Positions 27,558-36,680 of a DNA stretch of 64,000 nt are shown here, one piece after another. The DNA comes from Streptomyces spectabilis (lineage in GTDB: Bacteria > Actinomycetota > Actinomycetes > Streptomycetales > Streptomycetaceae): the NCBI RefSeq assembly GCF_008704795.1, contig NZ_CP023690.1:3606501-3670500 (forward strand), read 5' to 3'. Every line of letters begins with the position of its first letter. The stretch's first letter is position 1. Both the position numbers and the translations under genes were made by a program. A model generated the notes under the pieces. It saw only the letters and a list, made by a program, of their open reading frames with translations, was not told the origin of the DNA and ran no database searches.

Positions 27558-28232
27558 TCACAGGCGCTTGACCCCCTTGATGCGTCCGGCGCGGGCGGCG
27601 CGGACCTTGGCCGCCTTGGTGCGCAGGCCGCCGCCGCGCTGGTTGCCGATGCTCAGCCCGGTGCCGGAGGACAGGAAGCCCGAGGAGACGTCGGCGGCCT
27701 TGGCGCCCGAGGCGGTCTCGCCCAGCGGGTCGTTCTCGGCGCGGCGGGCGAGCGCGATGATCAGCGGAATGGTGAACGGTGCGAGCAGCAGGTCGTACAG
27801 GGCGGCGGTGAAGAGGAGTCCGCCGAGGCCGACGTGGCGGGCCGCGTCGTCGCCGACGAGGGCGCCCACGCCCGCGTACAGGAGCGTCGAGCCGACGGCC
27901 GCGCCGACCACGACGAAGAGCGGGCCGCTGGCGGAGCGCAGCCGTCCGGTCTCGGGCTTGGCGAGGCCCGCGAGGTAGCCGATGACGCACAGCACGAGGG
28001 CGTAGCGCCCGGCGGCGTGGTCGGCGGGCGGGGCCAGGTCGGTGAGCAGGCCCGCGCCGAAGCCGATCAGGGCGCCGCCGACATGGCCGTAGACGAAGGC
28101 GAGGCCGAGGACGGTGAGCAGCACCAGGTCGGGCACCGCGCCCGGCAGTTGGAGCCGGGCGAGCACGCTGACCTGGACGACGAGGGCGACCACGACGAGG
28201 GCGCTGGAGAGCAGGATCCGGTTGAAGCGCAT
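27558..28232 (-). CDS. mreD: Rod shape-determining membrane protein MreD
   Basis: 224 residues; five or six transmembrane segments in the first 165 ('SALVVVALVVQVSVLA', 'LVLLTVLGLAFVYG', 'ALIGFGAGLLTDLAPP') match MreD, including the 'G.GLL.DL.PP' signature. MreD links MreC to the RodA-PBP2 complex. The tail of about 55 residues is polar and basic. The mreC stop is 13 bases upstream. Confidence 0.92.
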   Translation of the reverse strand: MRFNRILLSSALVVVALVVQVSVLARLQLPGAVPDLVLLTVLGLAFVYGHVGGALIGFGAGLLTDLAPPADHAAGRYALVLCVIGYLAGLAKPETGRLRSASGPLFVVVGAAVGSTLLYAGVGALVGDDAARHVGLGGLLFTAALYDLLLAPFTIPLIIALARRAENDPLGETASGAKAADVSSGFLSSGTGLSIGNQRGGGLRTKAAKVRAARAGRIKGVKRL

Positions 28233-28245
28233 GGTGTCAGTGCTC

Positions 28246-29196
28246 CTACTGCTCGTATCGCTCGGTGCCGTCGGCGGGGGCCTGCCCGGACGGCGTCGCG
28301 GTGACCGTCACGGTCGGGGTGGGCCTGGGTTTGGCGGGCTTGGGCGGCAGGACGGTGTCACGGGGGTCCTTGCGGGGCGCCTCGACGACGACGCCGACGA
28401 CGTCCAGCTTGGTGAATCCCACGTACGGCCGTACGTACACGTTGCGGGTCAGGTCGCCGCCGGAGGGGTCGACGCGGACGACCTCGCCGACCGGGACGCC
28501 GGGCACGAACGGCCGGTCGGCCTGCGAGCCGAAGGTCACGAGCCGGTCGCCCTTCTTGATCTTCGCCTTGCCGTTGAGCATCTGGACGCGCAGCGGGCGG
28601 TCGCCCTGGCCGGAGGCGAAGCCGAGCTCGTCGGTCTTCTCCATGCGGGTGCCGACGGTGAAGTCGGGGTCGTTGGCGAGCAGGACCGTCGCGGTGGACG
28701 GGCCGACGGTGGTGACGCGGCCGACCAGGCCTTCGCCGTTGAGGACCGTCATGTCGCGCTTGATGCCGTCGTTCGCGCCGGCGTCGATGGTGACCGTCCA
28801 GGAGAAGCCCTGGGCCGCTCCTATGCCGATGACCTCCGCGCCCTTGATGCCGTACTGGCCCGCGCCCGCCTTCTTGAGCAGGGAGTCGAGCTGTTTGACC
28901 CGGCTGCGGTTGCGGTCGTCGCTGCCGAGTCTGGCCTTGAGCGCGGCGTTCTCCCGCTCCAGTTGCGCGATGCGGTCGTGGCGGTCACCGGAGTCGCGGA
29001 CCGCGCCGATGGCGTTGCCGATCGGGTCCACGGCGCCCGCCATGCCGTCCTCGACGGGGCCGAAGACCGTGGCGGCGGCCTGTCGGGCACCGTCGACCGG
29101 TGAATCCTCGCCACCACGGATGTCCACCGTGATCAGTGCGAACGCGATGGCGATCAGCAGCACCAGGAGCAGCCGGCTCTCTCGTGTGTCCCTCAC
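28246..29196 (-). CDS. mreC: Rod shape-determining protein MreC
   Basis: 316 residues from GTG 29196 (MRDTRESRLL); a TTG at 29220 would add eight residues but has no ribosome site, so the start is uncertain. An N-terminal transmembrane helix (about 8-25) leads to a coiled coil (about 60-100, 'RIAQLERENAALKARLG') and the beta-rich MreC domain ('VIGIGAAQGFSWTVTIDAG', 'GLVGRVTTVGPSTATVLLAND'). The C-terminus is a Pro/Thr/Lys-rich tail. MreC is an extracytoplasmic scaffold linking MreB, MreD and PBP2. Confidence 0.92.
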   Translation of the reverse strand: MRDTRESRLLLVLLIAIAFALITVDIRGGEDSPVDGARQAAATVFGPVEDGMAGAVDPIGNAIGAVRDSGDRHDRIAQLERENAALKARLGSDDRNRSRVKQLDSLLKKAGAGQYGIKGAEVIGIGAAQGFSWTVTIDAGANDGIKRDMTVLNGEGLVGRVTTVGPSTATVLLANDPDFTVGTRMEKTDELGFASGQGDRPLRVQMLNGKAKIKKGDRLVTFGSQADRPFVPGVPVGEVVRVDPSGGDLTRNVYVRPYVGFTKLDVVGVVVEAPRKDPRDTVLPPKPAKPRPTPTVTVTATPSGQAPADGTERYEQ

Positions 29197-29444
29197 GTGC
29201 GGCGGCCGTGCCTTCCTCAAGTAGGAATCTGCGGAATGTGAGCCCGCGGGGTCCCCGGAGCCCCGAAGTCCGCGGAATTCTTATGCCTTGCCTATATATC
29301 AACGATCCGCCGCACGAGGCGGCAGGCACTCGTACGGCGGACCTTTTCACGTCAGGTCGTGTGCGGGTCGTGACGTCCGGTCAGCGGACGCGGCCGCCCG
29401 GCCACCTCGGTGACCGGGCGCTGCGTGTCATCTTCCCTTATGGA

Positions 29445-30476
29445 TCAGCGACGCGGCTGGGCGTCGAGCACCTGCTGCAGCGCCTCGAACTCCTCGACGC
29501 ACTTGCCGGAGCCGAGCGCCACGCTGTCCAGCGGGTCCTCGGCGATGTGGATCGGCATGCCCGTCTCGCGGCGCAGCCGCTCGTCGAGGCCGCGCAGGAG
29601 CGCGCCGCCGCCGGTCAGGACGATGCCGCGGTCCATGACGTCGCCGGACAGCTCGGGCGGGCACTTGTCGAGCGTGGTCTTGACCGCGTCGACGATGGCG
29701 TTGACGGGCTCCTCGATCGCCTTGCGGACCTCGGCCGCGGAGATCACCACGGTCTTGGGCAGGCCGGAGACCAGGTCGCGGCCGCGGATCTCGGTGTGCT
29801 CGTCGGCGTCCATGTCGTACGCGGAACCGATGGTGATCTTGATCTGCTCGGCCGTGCGCTCACCGAGGAGGAGGGAGTACTCCTTCTTGATGTGCTGGAT
29901 GATCGCGTTGTCCAGCTCGTCGCCCGCCACGCGGATGGACTGTGCCGTGACGATTCCGCCGAGGGAGATCACCGCGACCTCGGTGGTGCCGCCGCCGATG
30001 TCCACGACCATGTTGCCGGTGGCCTCGTGGACCGGCAGGCCGGAGCCGATGGCGGCGGCCATGGGCTCCTCGATGATGTGCACCTGGCGGGCACCGGCCT
30101 GCGACGAGGCCTCGATGACGGCGCGGCGCTCGACCCCGGTGATGCCGGAGGGCACACAGACGACGACGCGCGGGCGGGCCAGATATCGACGCTTGTGGAT
30201 CTTCAGGATGAAGTAGCGGAGCATCCGCTCGGTGATCTCGAAGTCGGCGATGACGCCGTCCTTCAGCGGGCGCACCGCGACGATGTTGCCGGGCGTGCGC
30301 CCGATCATCTTCTTCGCTTCTGCGCCGACCGCGAGAATGCCGCCGGTGTTGGTGTTGATCGCGACGACGGACGGCTCGTTGAGTACGATCCCCCGACCCC
30401 TGACGTACACCAGCGTGTTGGCGGTCCCGAGGTCGACAGCCATGTCACGGCCGATGAACGACATGTTGTTCCCCAT
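29445..30476 (-). CDS. mreB: Actin-like cell shape protein MreB
   Basis: 343 residues from ATG 30476, the usual MreB length. The actin-fold ATPase motifs are clear: phosphate 1 '[22 protein letters not shown]', cut here to its core DLGTANT, phosphate 2 '[13 protein letters not shown]', and adenosine motif '[17 protein letters not shown]'. In Streptomyces MreB is needed for spore-wall integrity rather than tip growth. It is first in the mreBCD-mrdA-rodA cluster. About 250 bases separate it from mreC, including an A/T-richer patch (29280-29310) that could hold an internal promoter. No ribosome site is strong; AGGAAG-like bases lie near the ATG. Confidence 0.96.
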   Translation of the reverse strand: MGNNMSFIGRDMAVDLGTANTLVYVRGRGIVLNEPSVVAINTNTGGILAVGAEAKKMIGRTPGNIVAVRPLKDGVIADFEITERMLRYFILKIHKRRYLARPRVVVCVPSGITGVERRAVIEASSQAGARQVHIIEEPMAAAIGSGLPVHEATGNMVVDIGGGTTEVAVISLGGIVTAQSIRVAGDELDNAIIQHIKKEYSLLLGERTAEQIKITIGSAYDMDADEHTEIRGRDLVSGLPKTVVISAAEVRKAIEEPVNAIVDAVKTTLDKCPPELSGDVMDRGIVLTGGGALLRGLDERLRRETGMPIHIAEDPLDSVALGSGKCVEEFEALQQVLDAQPRR

Positions 30477-30685
30477 GAGGATGCGTCTGGCCTTCCCTAG
30501 TGGAGCGTGTGATGGCTTGTTAGGTAGGCGAGGTGGGTGCTGTGTGGCGTGGAGGCTTCCATCGTAGTCTCGCCCGCACGCACACGGCGCGAGGGTCTCC
30601 GCCATTGTCAGCAGATGATGTGCCGCCCCGCTCTTGGAGACGTGCCATCCGAGGCACGGGTTCCCCCAATCGGGGCGCATATGCC

Positions 30686-30713
30686 AAAAGACGGCCGAAT
30701 TCCTTCGGCCGTC
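30686..30713 (-). terminator. Rho-independent-type terminator after ndk
   Basis: On the minus strand, GACGGCCGA and its complement form the stem, with a short AT-containing loop, followed by TTTT. It lies about 50 bases past the ndk stop, between ndk and the mreB promoter region. Confidence 0.75.
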
Positions 30714-30761
30714 CCTGGTCGGTGGAGCGATCGCACTGACTACATGTCAGAACCCGGAGTA

Positions 30762-31175
30762 TCAGACGAGACCCGGAAAGAAGATCTTCAGCTCGCGCTC
30801 GGCGGACTCCTCGGAGTCGGAGGCGTGCACGAGGTTCTCGCGGACGATGCTGCCGAAGTCACCGCGGATGGAGCCGGGCGCGGCGGCGATCGGGTCGGTC
30901 GGGCCCGCGAGCTGGCGCATTCCCTCGATCACGCGCTCACCCTCGACGACCAGGGCGACGACCGGGCCTGAGGCCATGAAGACGACCAGCGGCTCGTAGA
31001 ACGGCTTGCCCTTGTGCTCGCCGTAGTGCGCCTCCAGGGTGTCCTGGTCCAGGTTGCGCAGCTCGAGCGCGGAGATGGCCCAGCCCGCCTTGCGCTCGAT
31101 ACGGCCGATGATCTCCCCGATCAGTCCGCGGCGGACGGCGTCGGGCTTGAGAAGAACGAGCGTGCGCTGGCTCAT
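30762..31175 (-). CDS. ndk: Nucleoside diphosphate kinase
   Basis: 137 residues from ATG 31175 (MSQRTLVLLKPDAVRRGLIG); a start five codons earlier is not needed. It makes NTPs by phosphate transfer through a phospho-histidine. The active-site motif 'NLVHASDSEESAERELKIFF' contains the catalytic His, and 'GPTDPIAAAPGSIRGDFG' the nucleotide-binding part. It is on the minus strand between a DUF4233 gene and mreB, with its own terminator. Confidence 0.97.
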   Translation of the reverse strand: MSQRTLVLLKPDAVRRGLIGEIIGRIERKAGWAISALELRNLDQDTLEAHYGEHKGKPFYEPLVVFMASGPVVALVVEGERVIEGMRQLAGPTDPIAAAPGSIRGDFGSIVRENLVHASDSEESAERELKIFFPGLV

Positions 31176-31322
31176 GGTGTGCGGCTCCAAGCGGTGTTTT
31201 TACGATCACATGGGATGGGTTCCGCACGATACCGGGGGCACTACAGAGGGTGGCCATCGGGTGAGCGCGATATCGGGCCACTCCGGCAGGTCGGATTCGT
31301 GAGAGAGCGACCGCGATGACGG

Positions 31323-31388
31323 AGCCCGTCCGGCGATTGAGGACGAGGCCGAAGGCCGAAGAAAGCCCGTCCGGCGTTTGAGGACGAG
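31323..31388. repeat. Two tandem copies of a dispersed Streptomyces intergenic repeat
   Basis: AGCCCGTCCGGCG(A/T)TTGAGGACGAG occurs at 31323-31347 and 31364-31388 in the ndk/DUF4233 gap. The same motif recurs at 34586-34663, 38545-38569 and 59099-59124 in this window, always between genes. Confidence 0.75.
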
Positions 31389-31435
31389 CGCGCAGCGCGA
31401 CACAGGGCACCGGGCCCCGGGGGGCGAAGGCCGGT

Positions 31436-31792
31436 TCAGCCCCCGGAGGCCTCCCCCTGCTCAGCCAGCGCGGCGAACCTCGCCTTCGCCTCGTCGATCT
31501 TCTGGCCGAAGTGCACGGACGCCCACCACAGCGCGGCGAACATCGCCCCCATGAAGAACATGATCGGCACGACGAAGCCGCTCGCGATCAGTGCGACCTG
31601 GAGGGCCCAGCCGAGCTGGACCCCACCCGGCCGGGTGACCATGCCGCACAGCAGGACGCACAGGGCCATCGCGACGCCGCACACCGTCCAGACCGTGCCG
31701 GACTCCAGGTCCGGGTCCTTCATCGCGACCAGACCGGCGAAGCCGATGACGAAGAACTCACCGATCAGGGTCGAAGAACAGAGCGTACGCAC
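31436..31792 (-). CDS. DUF4233-family membrane protein
   Basis: 118 residues from GTG 31792. Four transmembrane segments ('LIGEFFVIGFAGLVAM', 'VCGVAMALCVLLCGMV', 'ALQVALIASGFVVPIMFFMG') match DUF4233, a family of unknown function linked to folC in actinobacteria. It starts five bases after the folC stop, so the two are one operon. Confidence 0.85.
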   Translation of the reverse strand: MRTLCSSTLIGEFFVIGFAGLVAMKDPDLESGTVWTVCGVAMALCVLLCGMVTRPGGVQLGWALQVALIASGFVVPIMFFMGAMFAALWWASVHFGQKIDEAKARFAALAEQGEASGG

Positions 31793-31797
31793 AGCGG

Positions 31798-33333
31798 TCA
31801 GCGCCTCCCCAGGAGCAGTCGGGCCTCACCCACGGTGATGACGGAGCCGGTGACGAGGACGCCGCCGCCCGCGAACTCGCCCTCCTCCTCGGCGAGCGTG
31901 ACCGCCGCCTCCAGGGCGTCGTCCAGACGGGGCTCGACCTGGACGCGGTCGTCGCCGAAGATCTCGACGGCGATGGCCGCGAGCTCGTCGGCGCCGAGCG
32001 CGCGGTCGCTGGAGTTCTGCGTGACGACGACCTCTGCGAAGAGGGGCTCGAAGGCCTCCAGCATGCCGCGCGCGTTCTTCCCGTCGCTCACGCCGAGGAC
32101 GCCGATCAGGCGGCTGAAGTCGAAGACCTCGCTGATGGAGGCGGCGGCGGCACGCGCACCCGCCGGGTTGTGCGCGGCGTCCAGGACGACCGTGGGCGAG
32201 CGGCGGACCACCTCAAGGCGGCCCGGGGAGGACACCGTGGCGAAGGCCTTGCGGACCGTCTCGATGTCCAGGGGCTCCACGCGCTGGGCGCCGACGCCGA
32301 AGAACGCCTCGACGGCGGCGAGCGCCACCGCGGCGTTGTGCGCCTGGTGCTCGCCGTGCAGCGGCAGGAACACCTCCTCGTACTCCCCGCCGAGGCCGCG
32401 CAGCGAGAGGAGCTGTCCGCCGACGGCGACCTGACGGCCGACCAGGCCGAACTCCAGGCCCTCGCGCGCGACCGTGGCGTCCACCTCGACGGCCTTCTTC
32501 AGGAGCACCTGCGCGGCCTCCACCGGCTGCTGGGCCAGGATGACCGTCGCGTCCTGCTTGACGATCCCGGACTTCTCCACGGCGATCTCGGCGGGCGTGG
32601 TGCCGAGCCGGTCGGTGTGGTCCAGGTCGATGGGGGTGACGACGGCGACCGCGCCGTCGATCACGTTCGTGGCGTCCCAGGTGCCGCCCATGCCGACCTC
32701 GACGACGGCGACGTCGACCGGGGCGTCCGCGAAGGCCGCGTACGCCATGCCCGTGAGCACCTCGAAGAAGGAGAGGCGGTGCTCCTCCTTGGCGTCGACC
32801 AGCTCCACGTACGGCTTGATGTCCTGATACGCCTCGATGAAGCGCTCGGGGGCGATGGGGGCGCCGTCCAGGCTGATGCGCTCGGTGATCGACTGGACGT
32901 GCGGCGATGTGTACCGGCCGGTGCGCAGCTCGAAGGCGCCGAGGAGGGCCTCGATCATGCGGGCCGTGGACGTCTTGCCGTTCGTCCCCGTGATGTGGAT
33001 CGAGGGGTACGCGCGCTGGGGCTCGCCGAGGACGTCCATCAGCGCGGCGATGCGCCGCAGGGACGGGTCCAGCTTGGTCTCGGGCCAGCGGGCCGCGAGC
33101 TCCCCCTCGACCTCGCGCAGCGCCCTGTCCACCTCGGGGTCGGCGGGGCGGGACGGGACGTCGGCCTCGGGCGGGCCCGCCTGGGTGCGCAGGGTGCGGC
33201 TGCCCGCCTCGATCACGGCGAGGTCGGGGTCACGGTCGGTCTCGGCCGCGACGATGTCGTCGAACTGGTCGGCCGAGCCGGCCGGGCCGGACTCGTCGTC
33301 GCGCGGGCTGTCGTTCGGAGGGAGGTCACTCAC
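31798..33333 (-). CDS. folC: Folylpolyglutamate/dihydrofolate synthase
   Basis: 511 residues from GTG 33333. The Mur-ligase ATP site is 'SIHITGTNGKTSTARMIEAL'; further signatures are 'SPHVQSITERISLDG' and 'VEVGMGGTWDATNVID'. The C-terminal Mur domain has 'VVLDAAHNPAGARA'. It adds glutamate to folates. The first about 75 residues are an acidic, disordered extension. No Shine-Dalgarno sequence precedes the GTG; instead TAGACT lies seven bases upstream, which could be a -10 box for a leaderless transcript. The divergent neighbour is the MreB-like gene. Confidence 0.95.
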   Translation of the reverse strand: MSDLPPNDSPRDDESGPAGSADQFDDIVAAETDRDPDLAVIEAGSRTLRTQAGPPEADVPSRPADPEVDRALREVEGELAARWPETKLDPSLRRIAALMDVLGEPQRAYPSIHITGTNGKTSTARMIEALLGAFELRTGRYTSPHVQSITERISLDGAPIAPERFIEAYQDIKPYVELVDAKEEHRLSFFEVLTGMAYAAFADAPVDVAVVEVGMGGTWDATNVIDGAVAVVTPIDLDHTDRLGTTPAEIAVEKSGIVKQDATVILAQQPVEAAQVLLKKAVEVDATVAREGLEFGLVGRQVAVGGQLLSLRGLGGEYEEVFLPLHGEHQAHNAAVALAAVEAFFGVGAQRVEPLDIETVRKAFATVSSPGRLEVVRRSPTVVLDAAHNPAGARAAAASISEVFDFSRLIGVLGVSDGKNARGMLEAFEPLFAEVVVTQNSSDRALGADELAAIAVEIFGDDRVQVEPRLDDALEAAVTLAEEEGEFAGGGVLVTGSVITVGEARLLLGRR

Positions 33334-33543
33334 GTACGCCAGTCTACGGAGACCCACCGACAGCGGCCGGGCGGGCGGGGCCCCGCCCGCCCCGGACCCC
33401 GCTCCGCCCAGCCCGATCGGCCCGGGGCGGCTGCCCACGGAGGCCGCGCGGGCCGTCTCCGCCACGGGTCGGGACTTTAGGCCTGTCCGATTCAGGACTT
33501 TGGCCCCTCCGTCACCCGAACGGGCCCGGCAAACTTGGCGATC

Positions 33544-34551
33544 ATGGACATAGGGATCGACCTCGGCACCGCCAACACGCTTCTGTACGTCCGCGGTCAG
33601 GGCATCGTGCTCAACGAACCGTCCGTGGTCGCCGTCAAGGAAGGCGCGCGGGCCGCGCTCGCCGTCGGCACGGAGGCCAAGGAGACCATCGGCCGCACCC
33701 CCGGCACCATCACGGCCATCCGCCCCCTCAAGGACGGCGTGATCAGCGACTTCGAGGCGGCCGAGGAGATGATCCGGCACTTCGTGCGCAAGGCCGTCCC
33801 CGGGCGCCGGCCGCGCACCCGCATGGTGGTGTGCGTCCCCAGCGGCGTCACGCCCGTCGAGCGGCGCGCCATCGTGCACGCCGCGCAGCGGGCCGGGGCG
33901 CGGGCCGTGCACCTCGTCGAGGAGCCGATGGCGGCGGCGATCGGCGCGGGGCTCCCCGTGGCGGAGCCGCGCGGCTCCATGGTCGTCGACATCGGCGGCG
34001 GCACCACCGAGGTCGCGGTGATCTCCCTGGGCGGCATCGTGACCGCCCAGTCCCTGCGCGTCGGCGGCGACCGGCTCGACACCGCGATCACCGACTACGT
34101 GCGCAAGGAGCACGCCCTCCTCATCGGCGAGCGCACCGCCGAGGACATCAAGGTCGGGATCGGCTCGGCCGGGCCGGTGCCCGGCGAGGACTCCTTCGAG
34201 GAGCGCACGTTCACCGTGCGGGGCCGCGAGAAGGTGGGCGGCCTGCCGAAGACGGTGGAGCTGACCGTGCGGGAGGTGCGGACCGCTCTCGACGAGCCCG
34301 TCGAGGCGATCATCGCGGCGGTGCGGGCCACCCTGGAGGAGTGCCCGCCGGAGCTGTCCGGCGACATCATGGAGCACGGCATCGTCCTCACCGGGGGCGG
34401 TGCGCTCCTGCCCGGGCTCGACCTGCGACTCGCCTCCGCGACCGGCATCCCCGTCTTCGCGGCCGACGATCCGCTGGACAGCGTGGCGCTGGGCTGCGGC
34501 AAGTGCGTGGAGGACTTCGACGGCCTTGAGCGCGTGATGTCAGCGGCTTAG
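33544..34551 (+). CDS. Second MreB-like actin homologue
   Basis: 335 residues from ATG 33544 (a TTG three codons earlier is less likely). All actin-fold motifs are kept: '[12 protein letters not shown]', '[19 protein letters not shown]' and '[18 protein letters not shown]'. It is similar to MreB at 29445-30476 throughout but lacks the N-terminal '[12 protein letters not shown]' extension. Streptomyces have MreB plus Mbl-type homologues with spore-wall roles, and this is probably one of them. It is on the opposite strand to mreB, 3.1 kb away, separated by ndk, DUF4233 and folC. Confidence 0.9.
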   Translation: MDIGIDLGTANTLLYVRGQGIVLNEPSVVAVKEGARAALAVGTEAKETIGRTPGTITAIRPLKDGVISDFEAAEEMIRHFVRKAVPGRRPRTRMVVCVPSGVTPVERRAIVHAAQRAGARAVHLVEEPMAAAIGAGLPVAEPRGSMVVDIGGGTTEVAVISLGGIVTAQSLRVGGDRLDTAITDYVRKEHALLIGERTAEDIKVGIGSAGPVPGEDSFEERTFTVRGREKVGGLPKTVELTVREVRTALDEPVEAIIAAVRATLEECPPELSGDIMEHGIVLTGGGALLPGLDLRLASATGIPVFAADDPLDSVALGCGKCVEDFDGLERVMSAA

Positions 34552-34585
34552 CTCCGCTGGGGTGCGGCGATATCGGCGCTGCGCG

Positions 34586-34663
34586 CCTCGTCCTCAAACG
34601 CCGGACGGGCTGAAAGTCTTCGGCGCGCGCCGTGGGTATTCAGCCCGTCCGGCGTTTGAGGAC
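34586..34663. repeat. Inverted pair of dispersed repeats acting as a hairpin between convergent genes
   Basis: CCTCAAACGCCGGACGGGCT (34592-34611) and AGCCCGTCCGGCGTTTGAGG (34642-34661) are perfect complements around a 30-base loop, just after the MreB-like gene and before the end of the convergent histidine kinase. This probably stops transcription from both sides. Confidence 0.8.
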
Positions 34664-34705
34664 AAGCGCGGTAGCGCGGTGCTTGAACCGCGCCAGTGAC
34701 CGAGG

Positions 34706-35875
34706 TCAGACCGGTTCGTCGGCGGGGAGGTCGGCCTCGACCTCGTACCGCTGCCCGCGCGGGCCCGCGAAGAACGTTCCGCCGAGGGTCCAGACCCGCT
34801 CCCCCATCCCCGCCGTCCCCGTCCCCGCGGACACGGGCGCCACGGGGGCGTCGGGCTCCCCTGCGGGCAGCGGGTTGGTCACGCGGACGCGCAGGCGGCC
34901 CTCCCGGGCGGTGACGTGGACCTCCACGGCCTCCCCGGGCGCGTGCTTCGCGGCGTTCGTGAGGCACTCCTGGACCACGCGGTGCACCGCCGCCTGGCGC
35001 AGGGGCGAGAGGCGGTGGGCGGCGGCGTCGACGTGGAGGGCGACGGGGCTGCCCGCGAGGGCGCTGCGCCGGGCCAGTTCGGGCAGGGCCTCCAGGCCGG
35101 GCGTGGGGCGGCCGTCGACGTCGCGCTGGACGATGATCTCGTTCAGCATGCGGTGCGCGGAGCGCGCGGTCTCGGACAGCTCCTCGAAGCCGTCGGCGTG
35201 CGGGCCGCCCGCCGCCCGCCGCGCCAGCACCTGGGAGCGGACGCTGAGCAGCGTGAGCTCGCGGCCGACGAAGTCGTGCACGTCGCGCGCGATGCGCGCC
35301 CGCTCCCGCTGCACCGCCTGGAGCGTCTCCGTCTCGGCCCGCTGGGCCTGGAGCGCGCGGACGAGGTCCTGCCGGTTCGCGGCGACACCGACGCCCGCCG
35401 CGAGCGCGCCGATCGGCACGACCAGGCTGAGGAACTCGCTGAGCGTGTCACCCCTGTGCACCGGCCAGCCGGGCAGATTGAACATCACGTACGCGAAGGA
35501 GACATAGCCGATGACACCGAGGGACCCGGCGAGGCGGCCGCGGTAGCGGGCCAGCGAGTACAGGGCGAACTGCGCGAGCGTCAGCTCGTGCAGCCAGCCG
35601 AGCAGCACGAGCGCCACCAGGTACGGCACCCAGGGCGCGGCCCGTCTCAGCAGCAGTGTCGCCGCCCCCGCCGTGAGGACGAGCGCGGCCGTGACCCCGG
35701 TAAGGGAGTTGTCGGCCGCGGCCAGGCCCGGCACGTCGAGGGCCATCAGGGCCAGACAGGCGAGCGCCGTGAGGAGATCCAGAGCACGAGGTTCGCGGGT
35801 GCAACGCCGAGCGAGGCGACGGCCCGCGGCCACCGCCTGGCTGAGCGCCGTGACAGCGGCGGGCCGGTCGTGCAT
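34706..35875 (-). CDS. NarL-type sensor histidine kinase without an adjacent regulator
   Basis: 389 residues from ATG 35875 (GGAGGGG just upstream). Five or six transmembrane helices (about 30-175) form the sensor. The dimerisation box is 'RERARIARDVHDFVGRELTL' with the phospho-acceptor His, as in HisKA_3 kinases. The ATPase part has the N-box 'VVQECLTNAAKHA' and a shortened G-box 'GTAGMGERVWTLGG'. NarL-type kinases normally have a LuxR-type response regulator beside them; none is here, so its partner is elsewhere. It is convergent with the MreB-like gene. Confidence 0.85.
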   Translation of the reverse strand: MHDRPAAVTALSQAVAAGRRLARRCTREPRALDLLTALACLALMALDVPGLAAADNSLTGVTAALVLTAGAATLLLRRAAPWVPYLVALVLLGWLHELTLAQFALYSLARYRGRLAGSLGVIGYVSFAYVMFNLPGWPVHRGDTLSEFLSLVVPIGALAAGVGVAANRQDLVRALQAQRAETETLQAVQRERARIARDVHDFVGRELTLLSVRSQVLARRAAGGPHADGFEELSETARSAHRMLNEIIVQRDVDGRPTPGLEALPELARRSALAGSPVALHVDAAAHRLSPLRQAAVHRVVQECLTNAAKHAPGEAVEVHVTAREGRLRVRVTNPLPAGEPDAPVAPVSAGTGTAGMGERVWTLGGTFFAGPRGQRYEVEADLPADEPV

Positions 35876-36056
35876 ATCCCCTCCATCATCGCCGAGGCTT
35901 TTGACCCGACACATCAGACTTTCGGCCCGCGCACCCCTCCGGGGGCGTGACGTGCCGCACGGACGGGCCGGGGCCGGGCGCCGTCTCGTACGACAACGGG
36001 TGTACTCCCCGGCGCGGCGGCCCCGCCCCCGCGCGGACCGGCGGTCCAATCGGACC

Positions 36057-36671
36057 ATGTGGTATGCCCAGAATCCGGGTCGCAGGACCCGTCAGCTCGC
36101 CGGGGACGCGGCCGTCCTGCTGTGGACCGCGCTGTGGACCGCCGCCGCCCTGGTCGCCTACCGGCTCGCCGTGCTGCTCAGCCACCCGGGACCCGACTCC
36201 GGCGTCGCCTCGTCGTGGTCGCCCGCGACCCGTCTGCCCGTCGTCGGCGACGACGTGGACGCGGCGCTGCGCTCGGTGGTCGGCTTCGTCGACGCCGTCG
36301 ACCCGGTGACGCTGCGCGCCACGCTCGCCGTGGCCGCCGCGAGCCTGTTCCTGCTGCCCATCGGCCTCGTCCTCGCCGTCTGGCTGCCGCGCCGGGTGCG
36401 CTGGGTGCGGCAGGCCGCCGCCGCCCGCGAACTCGCGGCCTTCGCCAACGGGCGCGAGCTGCTCGCCCTGCGCGCGCTCCTGCGCCCCCTCGACGAGGTG
36501 GCCGCGACCGCCGCCGCGCTGCCGGACGCGACCCCCGGCAGCCTCGCCGAGGGCTGGCGCACCGCCGACCCGCGCACCCTGGACGCGCTCGCGGACGCCG
36601 AGCTGGAGCGGCTCGGCCTCGCCCCGGGGCCGGAACCCCTCGGCCCGCTCGTGGCCGAGCCCGCCGGTTAG
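36057..36671 (+). CDS. Membrane protein of unknown function
   Basis: 204 residues from ATG 36057. There are two transmembrane segments ('AVLLWTALWTAAALVAYRLAVLL' region about 20-42 and 'ATLAVAAASLFLLPIGLVLAVW' about 85-107). A helical, Ala/Arg-rich cytoplasmic tail follows. It ends nine bases before the sensor kinase gene, so it is probably in the same operon. It may modulate the kinase, but no family is recognised. Confidence 0.7.
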   Translation: MWYAQNPGRRTRQLAGDAAVLLWTALWTAAALVAYRLAVLLSHPGPDSGVASSWSPATRLPVVGDDVDAALRSVVGFVDAVDPVTLRATLAVAAASLFLLPIGLVLAVWLPRRVRWVRQAAAARELAAFANGRELLALRALLRPLDEVAATAAALPDATPGSLAEGWRTADPRTLDALADAELERLGLAPGPEPLGPLVAEPAG

Positions 36672-36680
36672 GCCCGCCGC

